Part shown: piece after piece, positions 52,229-61,380 of the stretch
Layout: every line of letters begins with the position of its first letter
Numbering within the stretch: position 1 is the stretch's first letter
Source of the DNA: Deltaproteobacteria bacterium
GTDB lineage: Bacteria > JAGRBM01 > JAHCIT01
Length of the DNA stretch: 64,000 nucleotides
Reading direction: 5' to 3'
Assembly: GCA_026129095.1 (NCBI GenBank)
Contig: JAHCIT010000006.1
Coordinates: 128,235 to 192,234 of the forward strand
The notes under the pieces: model-generated
Told to the model about the DNA's origin: nothing
The model's database searches: none
Seen by the model: the letters and a program-made list of their open reading frames with translations, nothing else
Made by a program: the position numbers and the translations under genes

Positions 52229-53266
52229 ATGTTCGGCTTTGCACTAAGCGATGAAGAGGAAATGATACGGTCGACCGCCGAGGCGTTCGCCCGCTCCGAA
52301 CTGCTTCCCAAGGTACGCGACCACGAAGCGGCCCAAGCCCTTCCCGCTCACCTCTCGAAGAAGTTCGACGACACCGGTCTTGGGCTGGCCGGTGTTCCGG
52401 AAACCGCTGGTGGCGCGGGACTCGGTGCATTTGCCGATACACTGGTTTACTACGAACTGTCCCGCGCCGATGCCGGTGCCGCCTTCGCCCTAGGACTTTC
52501 CGGTCTTGGGTTACGGATTTTTGGCCTGAATACCGGCCCTGTCCATCTGGCGAGCGACATTGACCAGAGGCTGGAGGCCTCTGGCGGCTTTGTCAGCGGG
52601 AAGTGGCCCCTTTCGTTCGGACGCGAAACGGGCCGGGCACTTGTACTTCTGTCAGGTTCCGACTCCGCCGTGTTCATCGAGACCGGAGTTTCAGCCACTC
52701 CCTGCCGGCCAGCGGCACTGGATACGGCACAGGGATGGACACTCTCGTTCGACAAGGCCCCAGTCAAGAAAACAGTTCCTGCGGCCGCATTCCAGAACCA
52801 CACCCGCCAGCTTGCCGCCACACTGCTGGCAGGCCTTTCGGCCTGCGCACTGGAATATGCCCGCGCCTATACGATGGAACGCAAGACCTTCGGGCGCACA
52901 CTGGCACACCATCAGGGAGTCGCCTTTGTTCTGGCTGAGATGGCCATGCGGACCGAGGCATCAAGACTGGCTGTCTGGCGATCGGCATGGCGCATGGACA
53001 GCGGGAAAGAGGCCCGGTTCGACACGGCTGCTGCCTTTGTCGAAGCGGCACAGAACGCCCTGTTCGTCTGCGATCAGGCCCTTCAGCTCCTCGGCGGTCA
53101 TGGCTACATGAAGGACCATTTCGTGGAGAAATATTTCCGCGAGGCACGTGTCCTTTCGCAGCTTTGGGGCGGCGTGGACGGCGCCCTGATGACAGCCGGG
53201 GCTTTCTCAACCTCGCTGAGCACCGAAATCGGGTTTCCGGAGCTGGTAGAGGGTCGAACCCCATGA
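52229..53266 (+). CDS. Acyl-CoA dehydrogenase-like subunit lacking catalytic glutamate
   Basis: The 345-residue protein has the acyl-CoA dehydrogenase fold (LSDEEEMIRSTAEAFARSEL, RKTFGRTLAHHQGVAFVLAE, LQLLGGHGYMKDHFVEKYFR). Where the base would lie (FEGTxQI) the sequence is QLWGGVDGALM, without Glu. The FAD-binding middle (TE..GSD) is also poorly conserved. It overlaps the next acyl-CoA dehydrogenase by 4 bp (ATGA). A heteromer of this half with the catalytic paralog, as for ChsE1-ChsE2 or FadE pairs in steroid degraders, is the natural reading. Confidence 0.88.
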   Translation: MFGFALSDEEEMIRSTAEAFARSELLPKVRDHEAAQALPAHLSKKFDDTGLGLAGVPETAGGAGLGAFADTLVYYELSRADAGAAFALGLSGLGLRIFGLNTGPVHLASDIDQRLEASGGFVSGKWPLSFGRETGRALVLLSGSDSAVFIETGVSATPCRPAALDTAQGWTLSFDKAPVKKTVPAAAFQNHTRQLAATLLAGLSACALEYARAYTMERKTFGRTLAHHQGVAFVLAEMAMRTEASRLAVWRSAWRMDSGKEARFDTAAAFVEAAQNALFVCDQALQLLGGHGYMKDHFVEKYFREARVLSQLWGGVDGALMTAGAFSTSLSTEIGFPELVEGRTP

Positions 53267-54495
53267 TCGACCTTTCCCTCGACAATGCCAGCCGCGCACA
53301 GCTCACCATGCTGAAATGGCTGGGGGAAAAGTATCTCCGGCCCCTAGGGATAGAGGCGGACCGGCTGGAGCGTCCCATTCCACCGGACCATGAGTTCTTC
53401 CTGAAAGTGCTCGAGATGGGCCTGGGTGGACGCGGGCTGAATGATGAGGAGGACAACGGGAAAAAGAGCCGCGATCCAGACAAGCCTTCCTCGGGCGCCC
53501 GGCGGGGAGTAATTTTCGCTGAGGAAGCTTCCTACTGGGATCGTGGCTCTGCCGTTGCCTTGCCGGGACCGGGTCTTGGTGGCGCACCCATTCACCACAT
53601 GGGAACGCCCGAGCAAAAGGAGCGGTTCCTGGGGCCATTCCGCCAGAAAGACCGCCCTCGCTGGGGTGCTTTTGGAATGACCGAGGCAGGTGCGGGCTCG
53701 GATGTGGCCGGCATACGCACGACGGCGGTGAAAGACGGAGATCACTATGTCCTGAACGGGTCGAAGACCTTCATATCCAACTCGCAGCGGGCTGAATGGG
53801 TTGTGGTTTTCGCTACGGTGGACCCGTCGAAGGGACGCGATGCTCACCGCGCCTTTGTTGTTGAAAAGGGAACGCCGGGATTTTCCATCACACGCGTGGA
53901 AAAGAAGATCGGCCTGCGGGCCTATGAAACCTGCAGCTTCACGCTGGACAACTGCCGCATCCCGGTGGCGAACTTGCTGGGTGGCGAGGCGTTCTACGAA
54001 GGCCGGGCAGGATTCAAGGGTGCCATGAAATCATTCGATTCCACCCGCCCCATTGTCGCCGTTATGTCGGTCGGCATCGCCCGTGCAGCGTGGGAACATG
54101 CCCGCGATTTCATCCGGCAGAACTACGTTACAGATCGCCCAGTTCCCCGCTATCAGCGAATTCTTGAGCGGCTGGCGCTCATGCGGATGAAAATAGACCA
54201 TGCCCGGCTTCTCTGCTGGCGTGCCGCCTGGCTCGCTGACCACAAGAAACCCAATACGCTGGAAGCCTCCATCGCAAAGGCCTACGCGCCGCCGGTAGCA
54301 CTCGAAGCAACCCGTCTTGGCCTGGAGATAATGGCCGACGCCGGTATCACTGGCGATGCGTATCTCGACAAGCTGTACCGCGATGTGAAGGTACTCGACA
54401 TCGTCGAAGGCACCCAGCAGATCCAGAGAATCGTGATCGCGAGACGGATCGTGGATTATCCCGGCGTGTCCGGAGAACCAGCCGACAAGGAGTAA
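53263..54495 (+). CDS. Acyl-CoA dehydrogenase, catalytic subunit
   Basis: The 410-residue enzyme is paralogous to the leftward-arm dehydrogenase. It has AFGMTEAGAGSDVAGIRTTA, GSKTFISNSQRAEW, FVVEKGTPGFSI and the base in VEGTQQIQR (Glu about 382). It too carries a charged insertion (DNGKKSRDPDKPSSGAR). ATG 53263 overlaps the upstream stop. It should desaturate the CoA ester made by the ligase, with electrons passing to ETF (ETF genes are not in the window). It lies 7 bp before the zinc dehydrogenase gene. Confidence 0.92.
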   Translation: MIDLSLDNASRAQLTMLKWLGEKYLRPLGIEADRLERPIPPDHEFFLKVLEMGLGGRGLNDEEDNGKKSRDPDKPSSGARRGVIFAEEASYWDRGSAVALPGPGLGGAPIHHMGTPEQKERFLGPFRQKDRPRWGAFGMTEAGAGSDVAGIRTTAVKDGDHYVLNGSKTFISNSQRAEWVVVFATVDPSKGRDAHRAFVVEKGTPGFSITRVEKKIGLRAYETCSFTLDNCRIPVANLLGGEAFYEGRAGFKGAMKSFDSTRPIVAVMSVGIARAAWEHARDFIRQNYVTDRPVPRYQRILERLALMRMKIDHARLLCWRAAWLADHKKPNTLEASIAKAYAPPVALEATRLGLEIMADAGITGDAYLDKLYRDVKVLDIVEGTQQIQRIVIARRIVDYPGVSGEPADKE

Positions 54496-54502
54496 CATTT
54501 CC

Positions 54503-55627
54503 ATGCCCGAAAAAGGCCGCGCCGCCATATTCCGTGAAGCCCAGAAACCGATGGAGATCCGGGAGTTCGACGCTCCGGAACCCAAGGAAGGCGAGCTGCT
54601 CGTCCGGAATCTTGTCGCCAATATCTGCGGGTCCGATCTCCACATCTGGCTCGGCCATACACCCATTGGTACCCAGCTCAAGATGGACATGGTACTGGGA
54701 CACGAGATGGTGAGCCGGGTCGTGAAATCCGGGAAAGGCCGGAGCCGGGACGCATTGGGCCGGTCCCTCAAGGAAGGCGACCGGGTGGTATTCGCCTATT
54801 ACAAGCCTTGCGGTCACTGCTATGCCTGTCTGGATGGCGCCTTTCACACCTGCGAGATATCCCTCAACACTGTCTTCATGCCAGTGAGCCCCCAGAACGC
54901 CTTCGTAGGCGGTTATGCAGACTACTACCTCATCTCGCCCAAGCAGGTGGTCCTGAAGGTACCCGACGAACTCGGCGACGATGAGGTGGCCGGCGTCAAC
55001 TGCGCCTTGAGCCAGGTGATCCACGGACTTCTGGACGCCGATTTGAGGTTTGGCGAAACGGTAGTCATCCAGGGTGCCGGCGGGCTTGGCCAGTATGCCA
55101 CCGCCGTCGCCCGTGAGATGGGAGCTTCCCGGGTTATCGTGATAGACGGCATCGACAGCCGGATAGACATGGCGAAAAAGATGGGGGCCGACGCGATTAT
55201 TGATATCCGGCAGTTCCCGGACGGACAGGCCCGCGTCAAGGAGATCAAGAAGCTCACCGATAACTGGGGTGCCGATCTCGTGGTCGAAGTGGTTGGAATA
55301 CCGGATGTCATGCCCGAAGGCGTCCGCATGATGGGCCGCCGGGGACGCTACCTGACGATGGGAAACGTGATGCCGCGGGCCTCCTACAAGGAAGACCCAT
55401 CAATCCTGGTAGGCGGCAACCGCTCGATCCTGGGCCGCTCGCTCTATCCCGCCTCGGTGCTCCGTAAGGCGCTCGATTTCCTCGTCCGGGCAAAAAACCG
55501 GTATCCGTTCTCGACAGTGCCGGTCCATTACCCGCTGGAAAAGATCAACGATGCGTTTTCCGACGCTGAAACGTTCGGCAAGAGCCACAAGGACATTACT
55601 CGCGCCGCCATCAAGCTGGCTGCCTGA
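54503..55627 (+). CDS. Zinc-dependent MDR alcohol dehydrogenase
   Basis: The 374-residue medium-chain dehydrogenase has catalytic zinc ligands in NICGSDLH and LGHEMVSRV, the structural-zinc cysteines PCGHCYACLDGAFHTC, and the Rossmann motif VVIQGAGGLGQYATAVARE with an acidic residue (VIDGID) that favours NAD. It would oxidise an alcohol or hydroxyacyl intermediate. It is 7 bp after the dehydrogenase and 10 bp before the aldehyde dehydrogenase, suggesting alcohol to aldehyde to acid in sequence. Confidence 0.9.
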   Translation: MPEKGRAAIFREAQKPMEIREFDAPEPKEGELLVRNLVANICGSDLHIWLGHTPIGTQLKMDMVLGHEMVSRVVKSGKGRSRDALGRSLKEGDRVVFAYYKPCGHCYACLDGAFHTCEISLNTVFMPVSPQNAFVGGYADYYLISPKQVVLKVPDELGDDEVAGVNCALSQVIHGLLDADLRFGETVVIQGAGGLGQYATAVAREMGASRVIVIDGIDSRIDMAKKMGADAIIDIRQFPDGQARVKEIKKLTDNWGADLVVEVVGIPDVMPEGVRMMGRRGRYLTMGNVMPRASYKEDPSILVGGNRSILGRSLYPASVLRKALDFLVRAKNRYPFSTVPVHYPLEKINDAFSDAETFGKSHKDITRAAIKLAA

Positions 55628-55637
55628 AAGGACAGAA

Positions 55638-57110
55638 ATGCCGCTCGATCACGCTGCCGCCATCCAGGAACTGGACGCTACACGTCCCGGCCGCCTTTAT
55701 ATCAATGGGGAGTGGAGAGACGCCAGCGACGGCCTTGCGGTCACCGACCCGGCCACCGGAAAACTATTTGGCCAGATAGGCCAGGCATCACCCGAAAACG
55801 TGTCCGATGCCGTAGCCGCCGCCCGCGAGGCGTACTGCGGCAGCTGGCGCAAGCTTTCACCGGGAAAACGCCGTGAAGCGATTCTCAGGCTGGCTGCTCT
55901 CACCGAACAGCACGCTGCCGAACTAAACAGACTACTCACGCTGGAAATGGGCGTACCGGCCCAGATCACGTCCCGGCTGGGAGCCATCTCGCTACAGAAA
56001 AACCTCGAGTATTTCGCCGGGTGGATGGACAAGATCTATGGCGAAGTGATCCCGGTTCCGGGAGCGTTCGATTATGCGGTCCGGGAACCCATCGGTGTCG
56101 TCGGGGCAATCATTCCCTGGAACACGCCGCTCCTGTTCGTCGGCAGCAAGCTTGGGCCGGCTCTGGCAACCGGGAACACTGTGGTACTCAAACCCAGTGA
56201 ACTGGCCTCACTCGCCATACTCCGCTGGGCAGAAAAATGCCTTGCCGAGTCGGGTATTCCGCCCGGCGTCGTGAATATCGTTACCGGTGACGGACGTACT
56301 GGTTCCGCCCTGGCAGGTCATCCTGGCATCGACAAACTCTCTTTCACCGGCTCGGTGGACACCGGCCGGAAGGTGGCCGAACTGGCTGGCAGAAACCTCA
56401 CCAAGGTGCACATGGAACTCGGCGGCAAGTCACCCACGATCATTTTCAAGGACGCCAACCTTACCAAGGCGACCATGCAGACCTCTTTCGGCATTTTCGG
56501 GCTGTCCGGCCAGACATGTGCCGCCTGCAGCCGGGTATATGTGGAAGATCCGGTCTATGAGCAGATGGTGGGCAACATCGCCTCATTCTCGAAGGGGCTG
56601 GCACCAGGCGACCCACTAAAAAAGTCCACCATCCTGGGCCCGCTTGCCGCCGAGCGGCAGCTCCAGCGCGTTCAGGCCTACATTGAGGCAGGGAAAAAAG
56701 ATGCACGGCTCGTTGCCGGCGGCGAGCGGCTCGGCGGAGATCTTTCAGAAGGATTTTTCCTCGGACCGACAGTATTCGCCGATGTGAAATCCGATTCAGT
56801 GATTTCCCGGGAGGAGATATTCGGACCGGTAGTGGCGGTAACTCCGTTCAAGAAGACGGACGAAGCCATCGAACTGGCCAACGGGACCGAATACGGTCTC
56901 GCTGCCGGAATCTGGACGGAAAACATCACGACAGCGCTCAAGACATCGCAGGCGATCGATGCTGGTGTCATCTGGATCAACAGCTACGGAAGCCTTCCGG
57001 CTGCTGCGCCATTCGGAGGCATGAAAAAATCCGGTTACGGCCGCGACGGCGGTCGTGATGCATTGCTGGAATACACCCAGGTCAAGAACGTCTTTGTCGA
57101 TCTGGCCTGA
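55638..57110 (+). CDS. NAD(P)-dependent aldehyde dehydrogenase
   Basis: The 490-residue enzyme has VGAIIPWNTPLLFVGSKLGP, GNTVVLKPSELASL, the catalytic Glu in HMELGGKSPT and the Cys in GLSGQTCAACSRVYVED; EEIFGPVVAVTPF follows. Start ATG 55638 has AAAGGA upstream; longer in-frame readings run into the dehydrogenase gene. It converts an aldehyde, perhaps from the retro-aldolase or the TPP lyase, to acid. It is followed by the LLM gene after 23 bp. Confidence 0.93.
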   Translation: MPLDHAAAIQELDATRPGRLYINGEWRDASDGLAVTDPATGKLFGQIGQASPENVSDAVAAAREAYCGSWRKLSPGKRREAILRLAALTEQHAAELNRLLTLEMGVPAQITSRLGAISLQKNLEYFAGWMDKIYGEVIPVPGAFDYAVREPIGVVGAIIPWNTPLLFVGSKLGPALATGNTVVLKPSELASLAILRWAEKCLAESGIPPGVVNIVTGDGRTGSALAGHPGIDKLSFTGSVDTGRKVAELAGRNLTKVHMELGGKSPTIIFKDANLTKATMQTSFGIFGLSGQTCAACSRVYVEDPVYEQMVGNIASFSKGLAPGDPLKKSTILGPLAAERQLQRVQAYIEAGKKDARLVAGGERLGGDLSEGFFLGPTVFADVKSDSVISREEIFGPVVAVTPFKKTDEAIELANGTEYGLAAGIWTENITTALKTSQAIDAGVIWINSYGSLPAAAPFGGMKKSGYGRDGGRDALLEYTQVKNVFVDLA

Positions 57111-57133
57111 GAACCAAGGGAGGGAATGAAACC

Positions 57134-58177
57134 ATGAAAAGCGGAATGTTCTATCTGTTCGAAACCCTGGGAAAGAAAAGCGTCACGGATCTCTACCATC
57201 AGGCACTGAGCGAATGCTGCTATGGCGAGGAACTGGGCTTCACGGGCGCACATCCCGCCGAGCACCATTTCTCGACCCATTACGGGATCATGCCGCGAGT
57301 CGAACTGTTCCTGGCGGCGCTTTCCACCCGGACGACAAGGCTCCGTCTCATCCCCAGCGTCATTGTGGCAGCGCTCTCCGATCCTGTCCGGCTTGCCGAA
57401 GATTCCGCCATGCTGGACATCCTCAGCAACGGGAGGTTCACCTACTCCATCGGCGCGGGTTACCGGAAATACGAATTCGCCAAGCTGGGTGTGGACGTGG
57501 AGGAAAACAGGTCACGTCTCCGCGAAGCCGCCGAGATCGCTGAACTCGCCTGGAAACAGGAGAAGTTCTCTTACAAGGGTCACCACCACCAGATCGAGGA
57601 TCTGCAGATCGTCCCCAAGCCCGAACGGAAAGACGGCTCGGTCCCTGAAATCTGGATCAATACCGGCACTCCGGACCAACTCGTCTGGGCGGCACAGCGG
57701 GGTTATGTGGTCCTGCCAACGGCGGGGTTTTCGGTCGCCTCGTTCAAAAAGGACCGCGATACCTATGTCGCCGAATCGAAACAGGCGGGGCACAACCCGG
57801 CAAAAATAGAGGCCCCGTTCTTCAAGTGGATCTATGTGGGGGAGACCGACCAGAAGGCTCAGGAAACTGGCCAAAAAGCTTTCCTTGAAACCATTCAGGC
57901 GTTCTTTGTCGGTGGGGAAAGGCTCATTGCCCAGCTCACCAAGCGTATCCAGCTTCCGCCCGAAATGATGGGGGATCCGAACAAGTTGCTTCTGTCGCCG
58001 GATCTGGGCGCTTTCGTTTGCGGGTCGCCAGAAACGGTCGCCAGGCAGTTGCGTTCCTTCAGGGATGCGGGGGCAACCTACTTCATCGGTGGATTCAATA
58101 TCGGTGCGCTGCCCACCGAGAAAGTGCGGCGTTCCATGGAACTGTATGCTAAGGAGGTCGCACCAGCGCTGGCATAG
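57134..58177 (+). CDS. LLM-class flavin-dependent oxidoreductase
   Basis: The 347-residue TIM-barrel enzyme has GAHPAEHHFSTHYGI, RLRLIPSVIVAALSDPVRLA, LDILSNGRFTYSIGAGYRK and PEIWINTGTPDQLVWAAQRG. These are features of luciferase-like monooxygenases and F420-dependent relatives. The cofactor (FMNH2 or F420H2) cannot be settled from sequence. It could insert oxygen into a ketone or ring (Baeyer-Villiger type) in the island, which would produce an ester or lactone for the alpha/beta hydrolase. No separate flavin reductase gene is nearby. Confidence 0.88.
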   Translation: MKSGMFYLFETLGKKSVTDLYHQALSECCYGEELGFTGAHPAEHHFSTHYGIMPRVELFLAALSTRTTRLRLIPSVIVAALSDPVRLAEDSAMLDILSNGRFTYSIGAGYRKYEFAKLGVDVEENRSRLREAAEIAELAWKQEKFSYKGHHHQIEDLQIVPKPERKDGSVPEIWINTGTPDQLVWAAQRGYVVLPTAGFSVASFKKDRDTYVAESKQAGHNPAKIEAPFFKWIYVGETDQKAQETGQKAFLETIQAFFVGGERLIAQLTKRIQLPPEMMGDPNKLLLSPDLGAFVCGSPETVARQLRSFRDAGATYFIGGFNIGALPTEKVRRSMELYAKEVAPALA

Positions 58178-58209
58178 TTACCCCAGCCCGATGCCAGGAT
58201 TTGAACCCG

Positions 58210-58731
58210 ATGGCCAATAGCCCAGACAGCACCACGCCGCGAAGCCGCTCCGAGACCGAGGAAGCTCTGGTTGACGGGGTTATTCGCATCGTCGCCGAAG
58301 TCCGCAAGCGTGCCGACCGGATGGGCCGGGAACACGGCGCAACGATGCTCCAGATACAGGCGGTCAAGATCCTGCACGAAAAGGGGTCAATCACCATTTC
58401 CGAGCTTGCACAGGAACTTCACCTGAACCAGAGCACCGTGAGCAGTCTCGTTGACCGCATGGAGGCGAACGGGCTGGTCCGACGGCTCACAGCCAACGAC
58501 GACCGCCGCAAGGTCAAGCTGCGGATTACGGAAAAGGCGGACGACCTGGCCATGACCACACCGGTATCGCCGATCGACATGTTCCGTCAGATCCTCAAGC
58601 CGTTAACCGGCGACGAGATGGCCCATCTTTCACGGATGCTCGCCAAGATCGAAAAAGCCTTCTTCGAAAGCGTCGAGGCAATCGACCGGGAAAAACCGGC
58701 CAGGCAGAAGAAACAGTCCGCAGGGGGCTGA
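58210..58731 (+). CDS. MarR-family transcriptional regulator
   Basis: The 173-residue winged-helix protein has ATMLQIQAVKILHEKGSITI, the recognition region SELAQELHLNQSTVSSLVDR and wing DDRRKVKLRITEKADDL. The C-terminal tail is lysine-rich. MarR proteins release DNA on binding small aromatic or CoA-linked ligands, and this one is the last gene of the rightward operon. The palindrome at 48913 is the candidate operator. ATG 58210 is chosen over TTG 58201. Confidence 0.9.
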   Translation: MANSPDSTTPRSRSETEEALVDGVIRIVAEVRKRADRMGREHGATMLQIQAVKILHEKGSITISELAQELHLNQSTVSSLVDRMEANGLVRRLTANDDRRKVKLRITEKADDLAMTTPVSPIDMFRQILKPLTGDEMAHLSRMLAKIEKAFFESVEAIDREKPARQKKQSAGG

Positions 58732-58735
58732 ACTT

Positions 58736-60379
58736 CTAGATCGATATCGCGCCCTTGCGGAAATCGCTGCCGCCAATCTTGACGTTGACCAGCGCCGGCC
58801 TGGGACTCTCGAAAGCGCGTTTCAGTGCCGGATGGATCTGGTCCGGAGCTTCCACCCACTCCCCGTGACAGCCCAGCCCCTCGGCAACCTTGTCGTAGCG
58901 CGTGTAGTCGAGTGTCGTCGCAAACAGCCGGTCCTTCCCGTACAAATCGCGCTGCCCCCGGAGTATCTGCGTCCAAGCAGCATCGTTGCCAATCACGCCG
59001 ACAATCTTGATTCCCTGCCGTGCCATTGATTCGAACTCGAACCCGTTAAGGCCGAAACTCCCATCTCCGTACACAATGATGACGTCATGGTCCGGGCGGG
59101 CGAGCTTGGCTGCGATGGCATAGCCGGGACCAACGCCAAGTGTCCCAAGGGGGCCGGGATCCATCCAGTGCCCGGCACCCCGCACTTTCAGCGTATAGGC
59201 CGCCGTCGCCACGAAATCGCCGCCGTCTCCAACAACAATTGTCTTGTCGCCGATAAAGCGGTTCAGCTCGTGACACACCCGGAGCGGGTTGATCGGATTA
59301 TCATTGGAAGTGAGTTCCGCCTCCATCTTGGCAAGATGTGCCGCCTCGATGGAGCGCATCGATTCCAGCCACTTGGCTACATCCGTCCGCTGGCGGCCTT
59401 TCAGCGCCTTCGCCAGTGCATCCAGCACCCAGCCGGTATCGCCGACAATCCCCACTTCAACGCCCCGGTTGTGGCCAATGATTCCCCCGTCGAGGTCGAC
59501 CTGAATCAGCTTGGCGTTCTTGTTGAACGTTCCATCGCGGCCATAGTTGAGCCGGAAGTCGAGCGGCGTCCCAAAAATCAGGATGACATCGGCCTGTTTG
59601 AGCGCGTCCTTGCGCGACCGGGAGAAAAACGACGGATGATCCGGACCGAGCGCGCCCCGCGCCATGCCGTTCAGGAAGCACGGGACGCGGAGCACATCCA
59701 GAAACTCGTCCAGCGCCTCGCGCCTGTCAGACCAGTACCATTGGGAACCGACGATCACCATCGGTTTTTCGGCGGTGGAAAGGAGATCAGCTGCTGCATC
59801 TATAAAGACCGGCTCGCCAGCGGGCCGCGCCTTTGTTCGGTAATTCCTGGGAAACACGCAGGTCGCCTCGTTCACCGGGCTGATGAGATAGTCGACCGGC
59901 ATCTCCAGGAATACCGGACCCGGCACGCCGCTCGTCGACACCCGGAATGCCATTGCCACATATTCAGCAAGACGCCGTGGCTCCGGAACCGACGTGGACC
60001 ACTTGGTGATGGGTCGCATCAGTTCCACATGGTTCATGTCCTGCAAGCTGCCCATGTCCTGGAGTGCACGGGGCCCCTGTCCGCCAATCACAATCATCGG
60101 CACCGCTGCCCGCCAGGCGTTCGCCACGGCCGTCACTGCATCGGTGACGCCGGGGCCGGCCGTGACGACGGCAACGCCGGGCGTCCCCGTCACCCGCGCC
60201 CAGCCATCGGCCGCATGGGCGGCTGACTGCTCATGCCGGAAATCCACGGTACGAATTCCCTCGTCATGGCAACCGTCATAAATGGCCATGACATGACCAC
60301 CGCACAAGGTGAAAATATGCGAGATGCCCTCAGCCTTGAGCGCCTTGGCGACTACCCGGCCCCCGTGAATCATTCCCAT
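58736..60379 (-). CDS. TPP-dependent enzyme, 2-hydroxyacyl-CoA lyase / acetolactate synthase-like
   Basis: The 547-residue enzyme has the cofactor-activating glutamate in DFRHEQSAAHAADGWARVTG (Glu50), VTAGPGVTDAVTAVANAW, a central FAD/ADP-like domain, and the metal motif VYGDGSFGLNGFEFES with GNDAAW. It resembles the HACL/ILVBL and oxalyl-CoA decarboxylase branch more than biosynthetic acetolactate synthase. The likely reaction is cleavage of a 2-hydroxyacyl-CoA to an aldehyde and formyl-CoA. It converges on the island's MarR gene (4 bp gap), so it has its own promoter. The aldehyde dehydrogenase could take its product. Confidence 0.87.
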   Translation of the reverse strand: MGMIHGGRVVAKALKAEGISHIFTLCGGHVMAIYDGCHDEGIRTVDFRHEQSAAHAADGWARVTGTPGVAVVTAGPGVTDAVTAVANAWRAAVPMIVIGGQGPRALQDMGSLQDMNHVELMRPITKWSTSVPEPRRLAEYVAMAFRVSTSGVPGPVFLEMPVDYLISPVNEATCVFPRNYRTKARPAGEPVFIDAAADLLSTAEKPMVIVGSQWYWSDRREALDEFLDVLRVPCFLNGMARGALGPDHPSFFSRSRKDALKQADVILIFGTPLDFRLNYGRDGTFNKNAKLIQVDLDGGIIGHNRGVEVGIVGDTGWVLDALAKALKGRQRTDVAKWLESMRSIEAAHLAKMEAELTSNDNPINPLRVCHELNRFIGDKTIVVGDGGDFVATAAYTLKVRGAGHWMDPGPLGTLGVGPGYAIAAKLARPDHDVIIVYGDGSFGLNGFEFESMARQGIKIVGVIGNDAAWTQILRGQRDLYGKDRLFATTLDYTRYDKVAEGLGCHGEWVEAPDQIHPALKRAFESPRPALVNVKIGGSDFRKGAISI

Positions 60380-60453
60380 AGATTGCTTTCTCCCGTCGAG
60401 GAACTGCGGTCAGCCTAGCAGCCTTCCGCCCATATCCGGAAGCCGCGGATTTT

Positions 60454-61380
60454 CTATGCGGCATTCCGTTTCAGGTCCGATGCAGCCTGGCGAGCTGACG
60501 CGGATCGCTTGATGTGGTTCAACCCGGCATTCAGGACGTCGCGATTATCCACACCCAGCCGGATTGGCGGAGTGAACGATGGATCGTTGGGGTTCCCGAA
60601 GGCATCGCACGCCTCGATGCAGTCACCGCACCGGATGCAGCGGTCGAAATCGGTGGCCGCGAACGGATAGAACATCGGCTCCCCCGACTTTTCCAGCAGC
60701 CGTACCGGATCCAGCTCCATGGGGCATACCTTGGCGCATATTCCGCAATCGGTGCAGTCAGCACCCCGGATCAGATGCACCCCGCCCCTTGCGCTCGATG
60801 AGGTAAGGGAAAAATAGATTCCGGACGGGCAAAGCCCTACACAAAAATTGTGGCCCAGCCATAGAATCTGCCCCGCCACCGAAATCGTGAGGAATACCCA
60901 TACCCCCACAAATGCGGCCATCTGGCCGGCCGTCAGAAATGGGACATGAATCGGATCGAACATCCAGGTGATCATTCCCAGTCCGATCGCAACTCCCAGC
61001 GCCCCGGCCACCCCTATCCGTGCCCATTTCGGCAGATTCCGGCGGCCCCACTCGCCAATCCGGTTCAGTGTCGCCACCGGACAGAACCATCCGCACAGGA
61101 ACCGCCCCATCGTCGCATTCACGACCAGAATCACAACATTGACGATGATAAATCCGATGACGAACGCGCGAATGGATTCAGCGAGCGTAACCGGTTCCCC
61201 GAGAACCCAGTATCGGCCGGTATAGATATCCATGTGCCAAAGATCGAACGCCGGGCCAAACACAATCAGCAGGGTGGCGAAGCTGAGCATGATGACCCGG
61301 ATATTCCGGTACCGGCCACCCTGCATACGGGCCCGGATCCGCTCCCGCGCCCGCTGCGAGACCATCCAGTCGAATGTCAC
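60454..61380 (-). CDS. NosR/NapH-like 4Fe-4S membrane protein
   Basis: The 308-residue protein has five or so membrane helices with cysteine pairs at their ends (FLCGWFCPVATLN and FCVGLCPSGIYF) and two C-terminal ferredoxin clusters: CTDCGICAKVCP and CIRCGDCIEACD. NosR and NapH relatives pass electrons from quinol to periplasmic acceptors. No nos or nap genes are here. GTG 61380 overlaps the upstream small gene by 4 bp (GTGA). It may feed an unidentified reductase or oxygenase. Confidence 0.87.
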   Translation of the reverse strand: MTFDWMVSQRARERIRARMQGGRYRNIRVIMLSFATLLIVFGPAFDLWHMDIYTGRYWVLGEPVTLAESIRAFVIGFIIVNVVILVVNATMGRFLCGWFCPVATLNRIGEWGRRNLPKWARIGVAGALGVAIGLGMITWMFDPIHVPFLTAGQMAAFVGVWVFLTISVAGQILWLGHNFCVGLCPSGIYFSLTSSSARGGVHLIRGADCTDCGICAKVCPMELDPVRLLEKSGEPMFYPFAATDFDRCIRCGDCIEACDAFGNPNDPSFTPPIRLGVDNRDVLNAGLNHIKRSASARQAASDLKRNAA

